Below the pieces are notes generated by a model. It did not search any database. It saw nothing but the letters and a program-made list of their open reading frames with translations, and was not told the origin of the DNA. Positions 19,808 to 32,039 of a stretch of DNA of 64,000 nt are shown here, piece after piece. The stretch is from assembly GCA_016699715.1 (NCBI GenBank), contig CP065007.1, positions 2,232,001 through 2,296,000 on the forward strand, read 5' to 3'. Each line of letters opens with the position of its first letter. Position 1 is the first letter of the stretch. A program made the position numbers and the translations under genes. This stretch comes from Candidatus Competibacteraceae bacterium. GTDB taxonomy: Bacteria > Pseudomonadota > Gammaproteobacteria > Competibacterales > Competibacteraceae.

Positions 19808-21322
19808 TCAGGCTTCGACCACCGGAATCTTGCCGATCTTCGCCTGCCACTCTCGCGGCCCGGTCTTGTGGACGCTGCTGCCCTTCGAGTCCACCGCCAC
19901 CGTCACCGGCATATCCTTGACCTCGAATTCATAGATCGCCTCCATGCCGAGATCCTCGAAGGCCAGCACCTTGGATGCCTTGATCGCCTTGGACACCAGA
20001 TAGGCCGCGCCGCCGACCGCCATCAAATACACCGCCTTGTTGTCCTTGATCGCGTCGATGGCGATCTGGCCGCGCTCGGCCTTGCCGACCATGCCCAGCA
20101 AGCCGGTCTGCTCCAGCATCTGGCGAGTGAATTTGTCCATGCGGGTCGCGGTGGTGGGGCCGGCGGGACCAACCACCTCGTCGCGGATCGGATCGACCGG
20201 GCCGACGTAATAAATGAAGCGATCGGTGAAATCCACCGGCAGTTTCTGACCCGCGTTCAGCATGTCGCTCATCCGCTTGTGGGCGGCGTCGCGGCCGGTC
20301 AGCAGTTTGCCGTTCAGCAACAGTACCTCGCCCGGCTTCCAGCTCGTCACGTCCTCGCGGGTGACGGTGGCCAGATCGACCCGACGGGCGTTGGTCGGGG
20401 CGTAGGCCAGCTTCGGCCAATCGTCCAGACTCGGCGGTTCCAACTTGGCCGGTCCGTTGCCGTCGAGGTGGAAATGCACATGACGGGTCGCGGCGCAGTT
20501 CGGCACCAGCGCGATCGGCAGGTTGGCGGCGTGGGTCGGATAATCCAGCACCTTGACATCCAGCACGGTGGTCAGACCGCCGAGACCCTGCGCGCCGATG
20601 CCCAACGCGTTGACCTTCTCGTACAGCTCGATGCGCAGTTCCTCGGCGCGATTCTTCGGACCCCGGGCGATCAAATCCTGGATATCGACCGGCGCCATCA
20701 GCGATTCCTTGGCCAGCAACAACGCCTTTTCCGGCGTGCCGCCGATGCCGACCCCGAGAATGCCCGGCGGACACCAGCCGGCGCCCATGGTCGGCACCGT
20801 CTTTAGCACCCACTCCACCAGATTGTCCGACGGGTTCAGCATCGCGAACTTGGATTTCGCCTCCGAACCGCCGCCCTTGGCCGCGCAGATCACCTCCAGA
20901 TGGTGGCCGGGGACGATCTCGTAATGCACCACGGCCGGAGTATTATCCTTGCTATTCTGGCGCTTGCCGGCCGGGTCGAGCAGCACCGAGGCGCGCAGCT
21001 TGTTGTCCGGGTTGAGATAGGCGCGGCGCACCCCTTCGTTGACCATCTCCTGCACCGACAGCGTGGCGTCCCAATGCACGTCCATGCCGACCTTGAGGAA
21101 CACCAGCGCGATGCCGGTATCCTGGCAGATCGGACGATGGCCCTCGGCGCACATCCGCGAGTTGATCAAAATCTGGGCGATGGCGTCCTTGGCCGCCGGG
21201 CTTTCCTCGCGCTGGTAGGCCGCCGCCAGCGCCCGGATGTAATCGACCGGATGGTAGTAGCTGATGTACTGGAAGGCGTCGGCGATGCTCTGGATAAAGT
21301 CTTCTTGGCGAATGGTGGTCAT
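19808..21322 (-). CDS. Class I fumarate hydratase
   Basis: This is the oxygen-sensitive 4Fe-4S fumarase that interconverts fumarate and malate in the TCA cycle. The 504-residue product contains both the alpha region (HRPICQDTGIALVF, a cluster Cys; KGGGSEAKSKF; GAGWCPPGILGVGIGGTPEKA, a second Cys; VPNCAATRHVHF, a third Cys) and the beta region (LLLNGKLLTGRDAAHKR; GPAGPTTATRMDKF). The start is ATG 21322 with GGAGAG just upstream; an apparent 41-residue N-terminal extension in the open frame has no family support. Single gene, divergent from the OpgC-like gene. Confidence 0.93.
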   Translation of the reverse strand: MTTIRQEDFIQSIADAFQYISYYHPVDYIRALAAAYQREESPAAKDAIAQILINSRMCAEGHRPICQDTGIALVFLKVGMDVHWDATLSVQEMVNEGVRRAYLNPDNKLRASVLLDPAGKRQNSKDNTPAVVHYEIVPGHHLEVICAAKGGGSEAKSKFAMLNPSDNLVEWVLKTVPTMGAGWCPPGILGVGIGGTPEKALLLAKESLMAPVDIQDLIARGPKNRAEELRIELYEKVNALGIGAQGLGGLTTVLDVKVLDYPTHAANLPIALVPNCAATRHVHFHLDGNGPAKLEPPSLDDWPKLAYAPTNARRVDLATVTREDVTSWKPGEVLLLNGKLLTGRDAAHKRMSDMLNAGQKLPVDFTDRFIYYVGPVDPIRDEVVGPAGPTTATRMDKFTRQMLEQTGLLGMVGKAERGQIAIDAIKDNKAVYLMAVGGAAYLVSKAIKASKVLAFEDLGMEAIYEFEVKDMPVTVAVDSKGSSVHKTGPREWQAKIGKIPVVEA

Positions 21323-21535
21323 GGTCTCTCCAACGGACGAGGAAGCAGGCGCGGGTCGCGCCCGGATAGGGTGTGATGTCGTGGTGGCGGCGGTTATTTT
21401 AACAGCATTCCCTGGGAACGAATTGGTGATCCCCGTTGCGTTCAAACAGGATCAATGCCGATTCAGGATTCATTCATGCGCCTCGCATACATCATCCACC
21501 ATAAAAAATCACCGAGAGGCGCGCCTCCTTAATTT

Positions 21536-22660
21536 ATGACCGCCATGAACCGATTTTTGGAAATCGACGCCCTGCGAGGGCTGTTGTTGGTGCTGATGGT
21601 CATCAACCATACGCCCAGCCCGCTCCGAAGTCTGACCAACCAGCCGTTGGGGTTCGTCTCGGCCGCCGAAGCCTTCGTTTTCGTCTCGGCTTGTCTGTGC
21701 GGTCTCGTGTTCGGTCGCCGGCTGCACGACGGCGGGCTGCCCGAGGTGAGCCGAATGGCGCGGCGTCGCGTCCGCCAAATCTATACCGGCCATGTACTGA
21801 CCCTGCTGTTTTGCTTTGCGATCATCGGCCAGGGGCTCGGGCACCTGAGTCCGTTCCACAACATGCTTCATCCCTACCTGGAGCAACCGACCAAGGCGGC
21901 GGTTTCGGCGCTGCTGCTGCTCTACCAGCCACCGCTGCTGGATATCCTGCCGATGTATCTCCTGTTCCTGTTGCTCACCCCTTTTGTTCTCAACCTGCTG
22001 GTTCGCGCCGGATTCCGTGCGGTCCTGGTCGTCAGCCTGCTGCTGTGGCTGGCCGCGCAATGCGGTCTGAAGGAATGGCTGGTCGGTGCTCTCGCCGGCG
22101 GTTGGCTGGTGATCGCCCCGGGCGCCTTCGACCTGCTGGCCTGGCAACTGCTCTGGGTGAGTGGCCTGTTCCTGGGTTACCGTCTCCAGCAACAGCGTCC
22201 GAAACGCGCGGTTCTGATTCTGCCCAGAATACCTTGGCCGGTACTGGTGAGTGTGGCCCTGTTTCTTTTCTGTTGGCGGTGGTCGTGGATTCCCCTCGCG
22301 GTCAATTTTGGCGATCCCGGCTGGTTACTGGACAAATGGCGGCTGGGACCGCTGCGCCTGCTGAATTTCTTCGCCCTGTTGTACTTGGCGCTGTGGCTGG
22401 GACCCTATTTCGCCAAGGCACTCGGGAGCCTGAAACCGCTGATCCTGATCGGTCGTAACACTCTGCCGCTGTTCTGTCTGCACACTTGTTTCGGTTTGCT
22501 GGCGGTCGGTGTCATCGAACTGTACGAACTTCCCGACGGCTGGCGCTACTTGATCCTGGCCCTGCATCTGGCCTTGATCCTGGCTTCGTCGCTGATACTG
22601 GACAAACTCTCCAATAACCCGTCTAGCGACTCAGTTCCCGCGCCGTCGGTACGCGGCTGA
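21536..22660 (+). CDS. OpgC-domain integral membrane protein
   Basis: The 374-residue protein has about ten membrane helices and the OpgC-family opening FLEIDALRGLLLVLMVINH-PSPLR, a signature shared with membrane acyltransferases of the Acyltransf_3 clan. OpgC proteins succinylate osmoregulated periplasmic glucans, but many homologs have no tested role. No opgG/opgH glucan genes are nearby, so the acceptor here is unknown. Start ATG 21536; a second ATG three codons in is also possible, and no strong ribosome site is visible for either. Confidence 0.8.
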   Translation: MTAMNRFLEIDALRGLLLVLMVINHTPSPLRSLTNQPLGFVSAAEAFVFVSACLCGLVFGRRLHDGGLPEVSRMARRRVRQIYTGHVLTLLFCFAIIGQGLGHLSPFHNMLHPYLEQPTKAAVSALLLLYQPPLLDILPMYLLFLLLTPFVLNLLVRAGFRAVLVVSLLLWLAAQCGLKEWLVGALAGGWLVIAPGAFDLLAWQLLWVSGLFLGYRLQQQRPKRAVLILPRIPWPVLVSVALFLFCWRWSWIPLAVNFGDPGWLLDKWRLGPLRLLNFFALLYLALWLGPYFAKALGSLKPLILIGRNTLPLFCLHTCFGLLAVGVIELYELPDGWRYLILALHLALILASSLILDKLSNNPSSDSVPAPSVRG

Positions 22661-22969
22661 TTCCCTATCGTCCCGATCCCAGTCCAAGGGCTTTTAGCCT
22701 CATTACGGCGCGCGCTTTCGCCTGGATTGCACTATTTTTGGGCGATCCGTGGCTGGTTTGCCCCGTTCGAAGACGCTCGTTATACTCGCAATTGCCTTAT
22801 ATCATGCCTAACCTGAGCTGATCTGATTTATATCGCTATGAAATAGCTTGATTTTTTAATCAGCGCCGGTGTAATTGCAAAATTTTCGCCAACCGTGCCG
22901 GGTTGGCGGTCGGTGGCACGTCATTTGTTTTTCTCCTCCCAAATCCCTTCCCGCAAGTGAACCAAAATT
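22661..22969. other. Leader region of gltB
   Basis: These 309 bases hold no coding sequence that I can support. AT-rich tracts are present around 22790-22860, and a sigma-54-like promoter element lies near the right end (listed separately). No obvious attenuator or riboswitch is seen. Confidence 0.5.
22914..22929 (+). promoter_or_regulatory. Putative sigma-54 (-24/-12) promoter of gltBD
   Basis: The sequence TGGCAC-N5-TTGTT matches the sigma-54 consensus TGGCAC-N5-TTGCW except for one base of the -12 GC. The GG and the -12 G have the required spacing. It lies 41 bp before the gltB start codon. Sigma-54 control would fit a nitrogen-assimilation operon. No upstream activator site was identified. 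Confidence 0.45.
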
Positions 22970-25900
22970 ATGCAGCAGACGCGCAATACCGCCGGTCTGT
23001 ACCGGCCTGAATTCGAACGAGACAGTTGCGGTTTCGGACTGATCGCCCAAATGGACAATCGGCCGAGCCACTGGCTGATCCAGACTTCCATCGACGCCCT
23101 GGCGCGGCTCACCCACCGCGGCGCGATCGCCGCCGACGGCAAATCCGGCGACGGCTGCGGTCTGCTGATGCGCAAACCGGACGCGTTTCTGCGCCAAGCC
23201 GCCGCCGTCGCCGGCATCGAGCTGGGCGAGCATTACGGCGTCGGCATGGTGTTCCTCAACCGCGACCCCGCCATGGCCGAAGCCGCTCGCGCCGACCTGC
23301 AAGCCGAACTGGAGCGGCAAGGACTCACGGTGGCCGGTTGGCGGGCGGTGCCGGTCAATCCCGACGCCTGCGGCGAGGAATCGCGCGATACTCTGCCGGA
23401 CATCGCGCAGATTTTCGTCAACTCGCCGGCCGGGATGCTACCGGAGGTGCTCGAACGCCATCTATTCGTTGCCCGCCGCCGCGCCAGCCAGCGCATCCAG
23501 GCCCGCGATCCGGTCTACTATGTGCCGTCGCTGTCGATCCGGCTGATCAGCTACAAGGGGCTGGTGATGCCGGCCAACCTGCCGGTGTTCTATCCCGACC
23601 TCGGCGACGAGCGGCTGGAATCCTCGATCTGTCTGTTCCACCAGCGCTTCTCCACCAATACCCTGCCGCAGTGGCGACTGGCGCAGCCGTTCCGCTATCT
23701 GGCGCATAACGGCGAAATCAACACCATCGGCGGTAATCGCAACTGGGCCGAGGCGCGCAGCTACACCTTTTCCTCGCGACTGCTGCCCGACATGGCCGAA
23801 ATCCGGCCGCTGGTCAACATGACCGGTTCGGACTCCAGCTCGCTGGACAACATGCTGGAAGTGCTGGTGATGGGCGGCATGGATCTGTTTCGCGCCATGC
23901 GCCTGCTGATCCCGCCGGCCTGGCAGAACGTCGAGCACATGGACCCGGATTTGCGCGCCTTCTATGAGTACAACTCGATGCATCTGGAGCCGTGGGACGG
24001 CCCGGCCGGCATCGTATTGACCGATGGTCGCTACGCCGGCTGCGTGCTGGATCGTAACGGCCTGCGCCCAGCCCGCTACGTCATCACCGAGGATCGTCAC
24101 ATCACCATCGCTTCGGAAATCGGCGTGTACGACTACGCCCCCGAGCAGGTGGTGGCCAAGGGGCGAATGAAGCCCGGTGAAATGCTGGCGATCGATGTCG
24201 AAACCGGCCGGCTGCTCACGCCGACCGACATCGATAACGACCTCAAAAGCCGTCATCCCTACCGGCACTGGCTGCGCGGCAACGTCCAGCGGCTGCGTTC
24301 CCTGTATCGGGAAGAGCCGGAAGGCGAATTGCTGACGCCGGACCGCCTCGATAGCTATCAAAAACTGTTCGGGGTGACCTTCGAGGAGCGCGACCAGGTA
24401 CTGCGGATATTGGCCGAGGCCGGTCAGGAAGCGGTCGGTTCGATGGGTGACGACACTCCGTTCGCGGTACTGTCCGCGCGGCCGCGCTCGTTGTACGACT
24501 ACTTCCGCCAGCAGTTCGCCCAGGTCACCAATCCCCCGATCGACCCGCTGCGCGAGGCGGTGGTGATGTCGCTGGAGACCTGTCTGGGCGCCGAGTGCAA
24601 TCTGTTCGAGGAAAACCCGAGCTACGCGCCACGCCTGACCGCCAACTCGCCGGTGTTGACCGAGGGTCGCTATCGGGCGCTGCTGGCCAATCCCGACGGC
24701 CGCTATCCGCATCGCATCATCGACCTGAACTACCCGGTCGGCGAAGGGCTGCAAGCCGCCATCGAGCGGATTTGCGCCGAAGGGGTGGCGGCGGCGCGCG
24801 AAGGGGTGGTGCTGTTGGTGTTGTCCGACTGTCCCGTTGCCCAGGACCGGTTGCCGGTCCACGCCCTGCTGGCCACCGGCGCGGTGCACCACCGGCTGGT
24901 GCGCGACGGCCTGCGCTGCGACATCAACCTCGTGGTCCACACCGCCACCGCCCGCGACCCGCATCACATCGCGACCTTGCTCGGCTACGGCGCCACCCTG
25001 GTCCATCCCTACCTGGCCTACGACTTGCTGCGCGATCTGTTGCGCAGCGGCGAAATCGCCAACCGCGATTATCCGACCCTGATGGAGAACTACCGCAAGG
25101 GCATCAGCAAGGGCCTGTACAAGATCATCTCCAAGATGGGGATCTCCACCATCAACAGCTATCGCGGCGCGCAATTATTCGAGATCGTCGGCCTGCGCGA
25201 CGAGGTGGTGGATCTGTGCTTCAAGGACACCACCAGCCGCATTCAGGGCGCGGGCTTCGACGATCTGGAAGCGGATCAGGCCGAGCTGGCGCGGCGGGCC
25301 TGGAAACGCCGGCTGCCGATCGAGCCCGGCGGCCTGCTCAAGTATATTCACGGCGGCGAATACCACGCCTACAACCCGGACGTGGTGCAAACCCTGCAAC
25401 AAGCGGTGGCCAGCGGCGACTACGCCGATTACCGGACCTTCGCCCAGTTGGTGAACGAGCGGCCGGTCGCCACCCTGCGCGATCTGCTGCGGCTGAAACC
25501 AGCGACCCAACCGATTCCGCTGGACGAAGTGGAGCCGATCGAGACCATTCTGCCGCGTTTCGATTCCGCCGGCATGTCGCTGGGCGCATTGTCGCCGGAG
25601 GCGCACGAAACCCTGGCCGAGGCCATGAACCGGCTGGGCGGTCGTTCCAATTCCGGCGAGGGCGGTGAGGACCCGGTCCGCTTCGGCACGGCCAAGATGT
25701 CAAAGATCAAGCAGGTGGCCTCCGGCCGCTTCGGCGTTACCCCCGCCTACCTGGTCAACGCCGAGGTGCTGCAAATCAAGGTCGCTCAGGGCGCCAAGCC
25801 CGGCGAAGGCGGCCAGTTACCCGGCGACAAGGTTGACGCCACCATCGCCCGGTTGCGCTTTTCCCGTCCCGGCGTGGCGCTGATCTCGCCGCCGCCGCAC

Positions 25901-27433
25901 CACGACATCTACTCAATTGAAGATCTGGCGCAACTGATTTTCGACCTCAAGCAGGTCAACCCACAGGCGTTGGTTTCGGTCAAGCTGGTGGCCGAGGCCG
26001 GGGTCGGTACCATCGCCGCCGGGGTAGCGAAAGCCTACGCCGACCTGATCACCATTTCCGGCTACGACGGCGGCACCGGCGCCTCGCCGCTGACTTCGGT
26101 CAAATACGCCGGCAGCCCGTGGGAACTGGGCCTGAGCGAGACCCATCAGACCCTGCGCCGCAACAACCTGCGCGACAAGGTACGGCTACAAACCGACGGC
26201 GGGCTGAAAACCGGCCTGGACGTGGTCAAGGCCGCTATTCTCGGCGCCGAGAGCTTCGGCTTCGGCACCGGCCCGATGGTGGCGCTGGGCTGCAAGTATC
26301 TGCGGATTTGCCATCTCAACAACTGCGCCACCGGTGTGGCGACCCAAAACAAGGTGCTGCGTCTCAACCACTACCGGGGCACCGCCGACAAGGTGGCGAA
26401 CTACTTCAAGTTCATCGCCCGGGAAGTGCGGGATCTGATGGCCGGCCTTGGCGTGCGCCGCTTCGAGGAACTGATCGGTCATACCGAGCTGCTGGAGATC
26501 CTGCCCGGCGCCACCGACAAGCATCGCGGCCTGGATCTGAGGCCGATCCTGTCCGACGCCGGCCTGCCGGCGGACCGGCCCCGATTTTGCCTTGAACCAC
26601 GCAACGTCCCGTTCGACCGGGGCGAACTGGCCGAACGGATGGTGCGGGACGCCCTGCCGGCCATCACCGCCCAGTCCGGCGGCGAGTTCAGCTATGCCGT
26701 CAAAAACATCCACCGTTCCATCGGCGCGCGGCTGTCGGGCGAAATCGCCCGCCGTCACGGCGACCTGGGCATGGAGAACGCGCCGATCAAGTTGCGGCTG
26801 ACCGGCACCGCCGGCCAGAGTTTCGGCGTGTGGAACGCGGGGGGGCTGCATCTCCATCTGGAAGGCGACGCCAACGACTACGTGGGCAAGGGCATGGCCG
26901 GCGGCAAGCTGGTGATTCATCCGCCCGCAAACAGCCGCTTCGACGCTCACCGTACCCCGATCATCGGCAACACCTGCCTGTACGGCGCCACCGGCGGCCT
27001 GCTGTACGCCGCCGGGACCGCCGGCGAGCGCTTCGCGGTGCGCAACTCCGGGGCGCTGACGGTGGTGGAAGGGGTCGGCGATCATGGCTGCGAGTACATG
27101 ACCGGCGGCGTGGTGGTGGTGCTGGGCGAGACCGGCGTCAACTTCGGCGCCGGCATGACCGGCGGTTTCGCCTTCGTGCTGGATGAGCACAATGCCTTCG
27201 TGGACCGCTACAACCACGAACTGATCGACATTCACCGCATCGCCACCGAGAACATGGAGCCGCAGCGCAATTATCTGCTGGCGCTGATCGAGGATTACGT
27301 CGCCGAAACCGGCAGCGTCTGGGGTCAGGCCATCCTCGACGACTTCCGTTACTACGCCAGCCGCACCTGGCTGGTGAAACCGAAAGCCGCCGAGTTGGAA
27401 TCCTTGCTGGAAACGCTGCGCGAGGCGGCATAA
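22970..27433 (+). CDS. gltB: Glutamate synthase (NADPH) large subunit
   Basis: The large GOGAT subunit takes ammonia from glutamine and, with electrons from GltD, makes glutamate from 2-oxoglutarate. At 1487 residues it has the normal length. Cys20, in RDSCGFG, is the expected N-terminal catalytic Cys of the amidotransferase domain after removal of a 19-residue propeptide. The central domain, the FMN-binding synthase domain ([34 protein letters not shown]) and the C-terminal beta-helix with GXXG repeats are all present. The 3Fe-4S cluster cysteines C-x5-C-x4-C are at about residues 1108, 1114 and 1119. gltD follows after 97 bp. Confidence 0.97.
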   Translation: MQQTRNTAGLYRPEFERDSCGFGLIAQMDNRPSHWLIQTSIDALARLTHRGAIAADGKSGDGCGLLMRKPDAFLRQAAAVAGIELGEHYGVGMVFLNRDPAMAEAARADLQAELERQGLTVAGWRAVPVNPDACGEESRDTLPDIAQIFVNSPAGMLPEVLERHLFVARRRASQRIQARDPVYYVPSLSIRLISYKGLVMPANLPVFYPDLGDERLESSICLFHQRFSTNTLPQWRLAQPFRYLAHNGEINTIGGNRNWAEARSYTFSSRLLPDMAEIRPLVNMTGSDSSSLDNMLEVLVMGGMDLFRAMRLLIPPAWQNVEHMDPDLRAFYEYNSMHLEPWDGPAGIVLTDGRYAGCVLDRNGLRPARYVITEDRHITIASEIGVYDYAPEQVVAKGRMKPGEMLAIDVETGRLLTPTDIDNDLKSRHPYRHWLRGNVQRLRSLYREEPEGELLTPDRLDSYQKLFGVTFEERDQVLRILAEAGQEAVGSMGDDTPFAVLSARPRSLYDYFRQQFAQVTNPPIDPLREAVVMSLETCLGAECNLFEENPSYAPRLTANSPVLTEGRYRALLANPDGRYPHRIIDLNYPVGEGLQAAIERICAEGVAAAREGVVLLVLSDCPVAQDRLPVHALLATGAVHHRLVRDGLRCDINLVVHTATARDPHHIATLLGYGATLVHPYLAYDLLRDLLRSGEIANRDYPTLMENYRKGISKGLYKIISKMGISTINSYRGAQLFEIVGLRDEVVDLCFKDTTSRIQGAGFDDLEADQAELARRAWKRRLPIEPGGLLKYIHGGEYHAYNPDVVQTLQQAVASGDYADYRTFAQLVNERPVATLRDLLRLKPATQPIPLDEVEPIETILPRFDSAGMSLGALSPEAHETLAEAMNRLGGRSNSGEGGEDPVRFGTAKMSKIKQVASGRFGVTPAYLVNAEVLQIKVAQGAKPGEGGQLPGDKVDATIARLRFSRPGVALISPPPHHDIYSIEDLAQLIFDLKQVNPQALVSVKLVAEAGVGTIAAGVAKAYADLITISGYDGGTGASPLTSVKYAGSPWELGLSETHQTLRRNNLRDKVRLQTDGGLKTGLDVVKAAILGAESFGFGTGPMVALGCKYLRICHLNNCATGVATQNKVLRLNHYRGTADKVANYFKFIAREVRDLMAGLGVRRFEELIGHTELLEILPGATDKHRGLDLRPILSDAGLPADRPRFCLEPRNVPFDRGELAERMVRDALPAITAQSGGEFSYAVKNIHRSIGARLSGEIARRHGDLGMENAPIKLRLTGTAGQSFGVWNAGGLHLHLEGDANDYVGKGMAGGKLVIHPPANSRFDAHRTPIIGNTCLYGATGGLLYAAGTAGERFAVRNSGALTVVEGVGDHGCEYMTGGVVVVLGETGVNFGAGMTGGFAFVLDEHNAFVDRYNHELIDIHRIATENMEPQRNYLLALIEDYVAETGSVWGQAILDDFRYYASRTWLVKPKAAELESLLETLREAA

Positions 27434-27455
27434 AACCCGCCCGGACGTCGCCTGA

Positions 27456-28943
<1,488 letters not shown>

Positions 28944-29065
28944 CGGCCGGCGGGCGGAGGCGTGGGACGATCCCGGGGTACGGCGGCTCTTAGCCTCTAA
29001 CCTCCAACCGGGCTATTGTATCCGCAAACAGGCCCCGTCTTGCCCGCCATCCCGGAGTTTCCGCC

Positions 29066-30436
29066 ATGCCCGACCACTCAACCCCGTTTCCACCCGGCTT
29101 CCTTTGGGGGGCCGCCACCTCGGCCTATCAGATCGAAGGCTCGCCGCTGGCCGACGGCGCCGGGCCGAGCATCTGGCACGAATTCGCCCACACGCCCGGC
29201 CGGACCCACGACGGCGACACCGGCGACCGGGCCTGCGATCATTATCACCGCTACCGGGACGACGTGGCGCTGATGGGCGGACTGGGCCTGAACGCCTACC
29301 GCTTCAGCGTGTCCTGGAGCCGGGTGCTGCCGGAGGGGCGTGGCCGGATCAACCCCCAGGGACTGGATTTCTACCAAAGGTTGGTGGACGCGCTGCTGGA
29401 ACAGGGCATCCAGCCGATGCTCACCCTGTACCACTGGGATCTGCCGGCGGCGCTGGACCGGCGGGGCGGCTGGCTCAATCCCGACAGCGCCGACTGGTTC
29501 GCCGACTACGCCCAAGTTCTGTTCCGGGCGCTGGACGATCGGGTTCGGCTCTGGGTCACCCTGAACGAACCCTGGGTGGTGGTGGACGGCGGTTATCTGC
29601 ACGGCGTGCTCGCGCCCGGCCTGCGCAACCCCTTCGCCGCCCCGCACGCCGCCCACAACCTGCTGCGGGCGCACGCCGCCGCCACGCAAGCCTATCGGGC
29701 CGCCGGCCGGCACCGGATCGGCCTGGTGGTCAACCTGGAGCCGAAATATCCGGCGACGGAAACAGCCGAGGATCTGGCCGCGACCATGCGGGCCGACGCC
29801 TACTGGAACCGCCAGTATCTCGATCCGGTGTTTCTGGGCGCCTACCCGCCGGAACTGGCCGAGATCTTCGGTGCCGCCTGGCCAGCGTTCGCCGCCACCG
29901 AGCTCGATGCCTTGCGCCAGCCGCCGGATTTTCTCGGCATCAACTACTACAGCCGGCAGGTGGTGCGGCACGATCCCAGCGACTGGCCGCTGACCGCCGG
30001 CCGGGTTCGGCAGGCGCGGCAGACCCATACCGGTCTGGACTGGGAAGTCTATCCGCAAGGTCTGACCGATATCCTGCAATGGGTCGCCGGCCGCTACGGG
30101 CCGCTGCCGCTCTACATCACCGAAAACGGCGCGGCTTTCTACGATCCGCCCCAGGCCGACGGCGCGGTGGACGATCCTCTGCGCCGGTGCTATCTGCGCG
30201 ACCATCTGCGGGCGGCGTGGGCGGCGCTGGAAACCGGCGTCGATCTGCGCGGTTATTTTGCCTGGTCGTTGCTGGACAACTTCGAATGGGCGCATGGCTA
30301 TTCGCAGCGTTTCGGTTTGGTCCACGTCGATTACGCTACCCAGCGGCGCACCGTCAAAACCAGCGGAAAACTGTACGCGGAGATCGTTCGTGGCCGTGGC
30401 GCGGCGCTGTTCGCCGCCGAGACCGGGGCGCCCTGA
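29066..30436 (+). CDS. GH1 family beta-glucosidase
   Basis: A glycoside hydrolase family 1 enzyme, expected to release glucose from beta-linked oligosaccharides such as cellobiose. The 456-residue product has FLWGAATSAYQIEG near the N-terminus, the acid/base Glu in TLNEPW (residue about 168), the nucleophile Glu in YITENGA (residue about 353), and the C-terminal AWSLLDNFEWAHGYSQRFGLVHVDY segment. No signal peptide, so the enzyme is cytoplasmic. GGAG lies about 8 bases before ATG 29066. No sugar transporter or regulator adjoins it. Confidence 0.93.
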   Translation: MPDHSTPFPPGFLWGAATSAYQIEGSPLADGAGPSIWHEFAHTPGRTHDGDTGDRACDHYHRYRDDVALMGGLGLNAYRFSVSWSRVLPEGRGRINPQGLDFYQRLVDALLEQGIQPMLTLYHWDLPAALDRRGGWLNPDSADWFADYAQVLFRALDDRVRLWVTLNEPWVVVDGGYLHGVLAPGLRNPFAAPHAAHNLLRAHAAATQAYRAAGRHRIGLVVNLEPKYPATETAEDLAATMRADAYWNRQYLDPVFLGAYPPELAEIFGAAWPAFAATELDALRQPPDFLGINYYSRQVVRHDPSDWPLTAGRVRQARQTHTGLDWEVYPQGLTDILQWVAGRYGPLPLYITENGAAFYDPPQADGAVDDPLRRCYLRDHLRAAWAALETGVDLRGYFAWSLLDNFEWAHGYSQRFGLVHVDYATQRRTVKTSGKLYAEIVRGRGAALFAAETGAP

Positions 30437-30540
30437 TCCGCCGGCGGACCTTCGCCGCCGCGAGTCGTGTCATCCGCTATCTTGCAAGCCGGTCGGTCCG
30501 TGTCAAAATGTGCGAAAACCGCATGACACGGGAGTCCTTG

Positions 30541-30909
30541 ATGAAGAACTCAACAGCCGACGAACTGCACGCGCAGGCAGCCCAGCAGCGGCGGGAAATC
30601 GTCGAACTCGGCTTGCACGACGCCGAAGACCTCGTTTATGGCATCATGCCGTTGCTGGTGCGGGCCTTGGACCTGGACCCCGACCATCTGCCGTCCCTGG
30701 ATCTGCTGAGCGATCTGCTGATGGAGATCGACGCCTGCGAGGAAGCCATCGAGCTTGCCGAAAAACTGCTGACTCTGGTGCCGGACAACGCCGATGGCCG
30801 AAAAAAGCTGGCGGCCTTGGTCAGCGGCGAGGAGAACCAGCGCCGGTTGGTGCGCGCCTATCTGCATCAGAAGCGGCTACAACTGACCCGAAACCCCGTC
30901 CACCGCTGA
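30541..30909 (+). CDS. Small TPR-like hypothetical protein
   Basis: The 122-residue product is acidic and helical. It contains two helix pairs of tetratricopeptide style (AEDLVYGIMPLLVRALDLDPDHLPSLDLLSDLL and EEAIELAEKLLTLVPDNADGRKKLAAL). It has no signal peptide. The ATG at 30541 follows an ACGGGAG site; an in-frame ATG at 30523 has no such site. The next small gene starts 20 bp downstream, so the two are probably co-transcribed. I do not recognise a named family; a protein-interaction role is inferred only from the repeat pattern. Confidence 0.6.
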   Translation: MKNSTADELHAQAAQQRREIVELGLHDAEDLVYGIMPLLVRALDLDPDHLPSLDLLSDLLMEIDACEEAIELAEKLLTLVPDNADGRKKLAALVSGEENQRRLVRAYLHQKRLQLTRNPVHR

Positions 30910-30929
30910 AACGGCGTGAGGAAGCCCCC

Positions 30930-31325
30930 ATGGCGGCGAAACGCATTGATGAACTGTTCGGCCAGGCGCTCGACAAGTTCCGCAACGAGCGGGAGCGGCA
31001 GCAGAATCGCGACGCCAGCCGGCCGAGCACACTGGAGCGAGCGTTCGAACGCCTGAAGGACGAAGCCCGCGCGCTGAAGCAGCACCTTCAAAGCCATCCC
31101 CAATTCAACTACTTCTGGATCTTCCGCGACCAGATCACCATCAGTTTCCGCACCGGCCCCAACCAGCCCACCGTGCAGTTGGTGGTCCGGCTCTACCATC
31201 CCGGTAACCATCGTTTCAAACAGGGCATTTATGGCTACTTGCCCTGTGGCTACGAAATGCCGCTGGATTCGGTGGACGAAGCGGTGGAGTTCATCGCTAC
31301 CCAGTGCGGCAAGCTGCTGGCCTAG
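30930..31325 (+). CDS. Small hypothetical protein
   Basis: The 131-residue product has a charged, possibly coiled-coil N-terminal half (ELFGQALDKFRNERERQQNR; LERAFERLKDEARALKQHL). Its C-terminal half is beta-rich (YFWIFRDQITISFRTGPNQ; VQLVVRLYHPGNH; YGYLPCGYEMPLDSV). No signal peptide or membrane segment. GAGGAA precedes ATG 30930 at good spacing. It follows the TPR-like gene after 20 bp. I recognise no family and give no function. Confidence 0.6.
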   Translation: MAAKRIDELFGQALDKFRNERERQQNRDASRPSTLERAFERLKDEARALKQHLQSHPQFNYFWIFRDQITISFRTGPNQPTVQLVVRLYHPGNHRFKQGIYGYLPCGYEMPLDSVDEAVEFIATQCGKLLA

Positions 31326-31415
31326 TCGCCAGCATCGCCTGAATCCACGAATCCAGCCAGGCCGGGAATACTCATCGTCGGGCCGGTGGAGAAGATTGCG
31401 ACATCATCGGACGGC

Positions 31416-32039
31416 TCAGCCCATCGCCAGCCGCCGCCCGCCCTCGCAGAGCAACAGCAGTGCGTAGACCAGCAGCAATCCGCCCAAACCGCGCATCAGC
31501 ACCACATAGCCCCGGCTGCGCAGTGCGTGGCGCACGCGGCCCAGCAGCAGCGCCAGCACCACCTTCGAACCGACCAGCGGCAGGTAAAATGCGATCACGA
31601 AGGCGATGGCCGCCAGCGGCTCCCGCCGCCACGCCGCCAGTACGGTGGGCGCGCCCACCGCCAGCCAGAACAGATAAGGGTTGGGGTTGAGAATATTGGC
31701 GATCACGCCGCGCCGCAGCGAGTGGCCCGGCGCGACCGGCGGCAACTCCGCGCCGCGAAACCGCAGGCTTTCCAGACTCAGCCAGGCCAGATACAGTCCG
31801 CCGCCCAGATGCAGCAGCGCCAGCGGCAGATCCTGGTCGGCCAGCGGCCGCAGCACCAGCAGGGCGGCCAACACGATCGGTGGATCGGTCAGCAGCGGTG
31901 CCAGCGCCACCGCTATCCCGGCGCGGACTCCGTGGCGCAGGGTCTCGCTGGTCACCAGCGCCAGCAGTGGCCCCGGCGCCAGTCCGCCGCTCAGGCCCAG
32001 CAGCAGACCGGCCGCCGCGAAGCCGGGCACCACGCTCAC
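31416..32039 (-). CDS. LysE/RhtB-family amino acid exporter
   Basis: LysE-family proteins export amino acids across the inner membrane. The 207-residue product has six predicted helices and the family opening GLSGGLAPGPLLALVTSETLRHG, in which the small/Pro-rich motif is diagnostic, and NILNPNPYLFWLAVGAP in the second half. The start is a GTG at 32039 overlapping the rsgA stop by 4 bases (GTGA), so it is translationally coupled to rsgA. The substrate cannot be told from sequence. Confidence 0.85.
   Translation of the reverse strand: MSVVPGFAAAGLLLGLSGGLAPGPLLALVTSETLRHGVRAGIAVALAPLLTDPPIVLAALLVLRPLADQDLPLALLHLGGGLYLAWLSLESLRFRGAELPPVAPGHSLRRGVIANILNPNPYLFWLAVGAPTVLAAWRREPLAAIAFVIAFYLPLVGSKVVLALLLGRVRHALRSRGYVVLMRGLGGLLLVYALLLLCEGGRRLAMG

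Noticed and set aside
19868..20806. 312-codon plus-strand frame inside the fumarase gene
   Set aside because: Antisense shadow of a well-conserved enzyme.
23462..25174. 570-codon frame antisense to gltB, and similar ones at 26186-27544 and 27138-28307
   Set aside because: Shadows of gltB and gltD; low-complexity His/Gln/Gly-rich translations.
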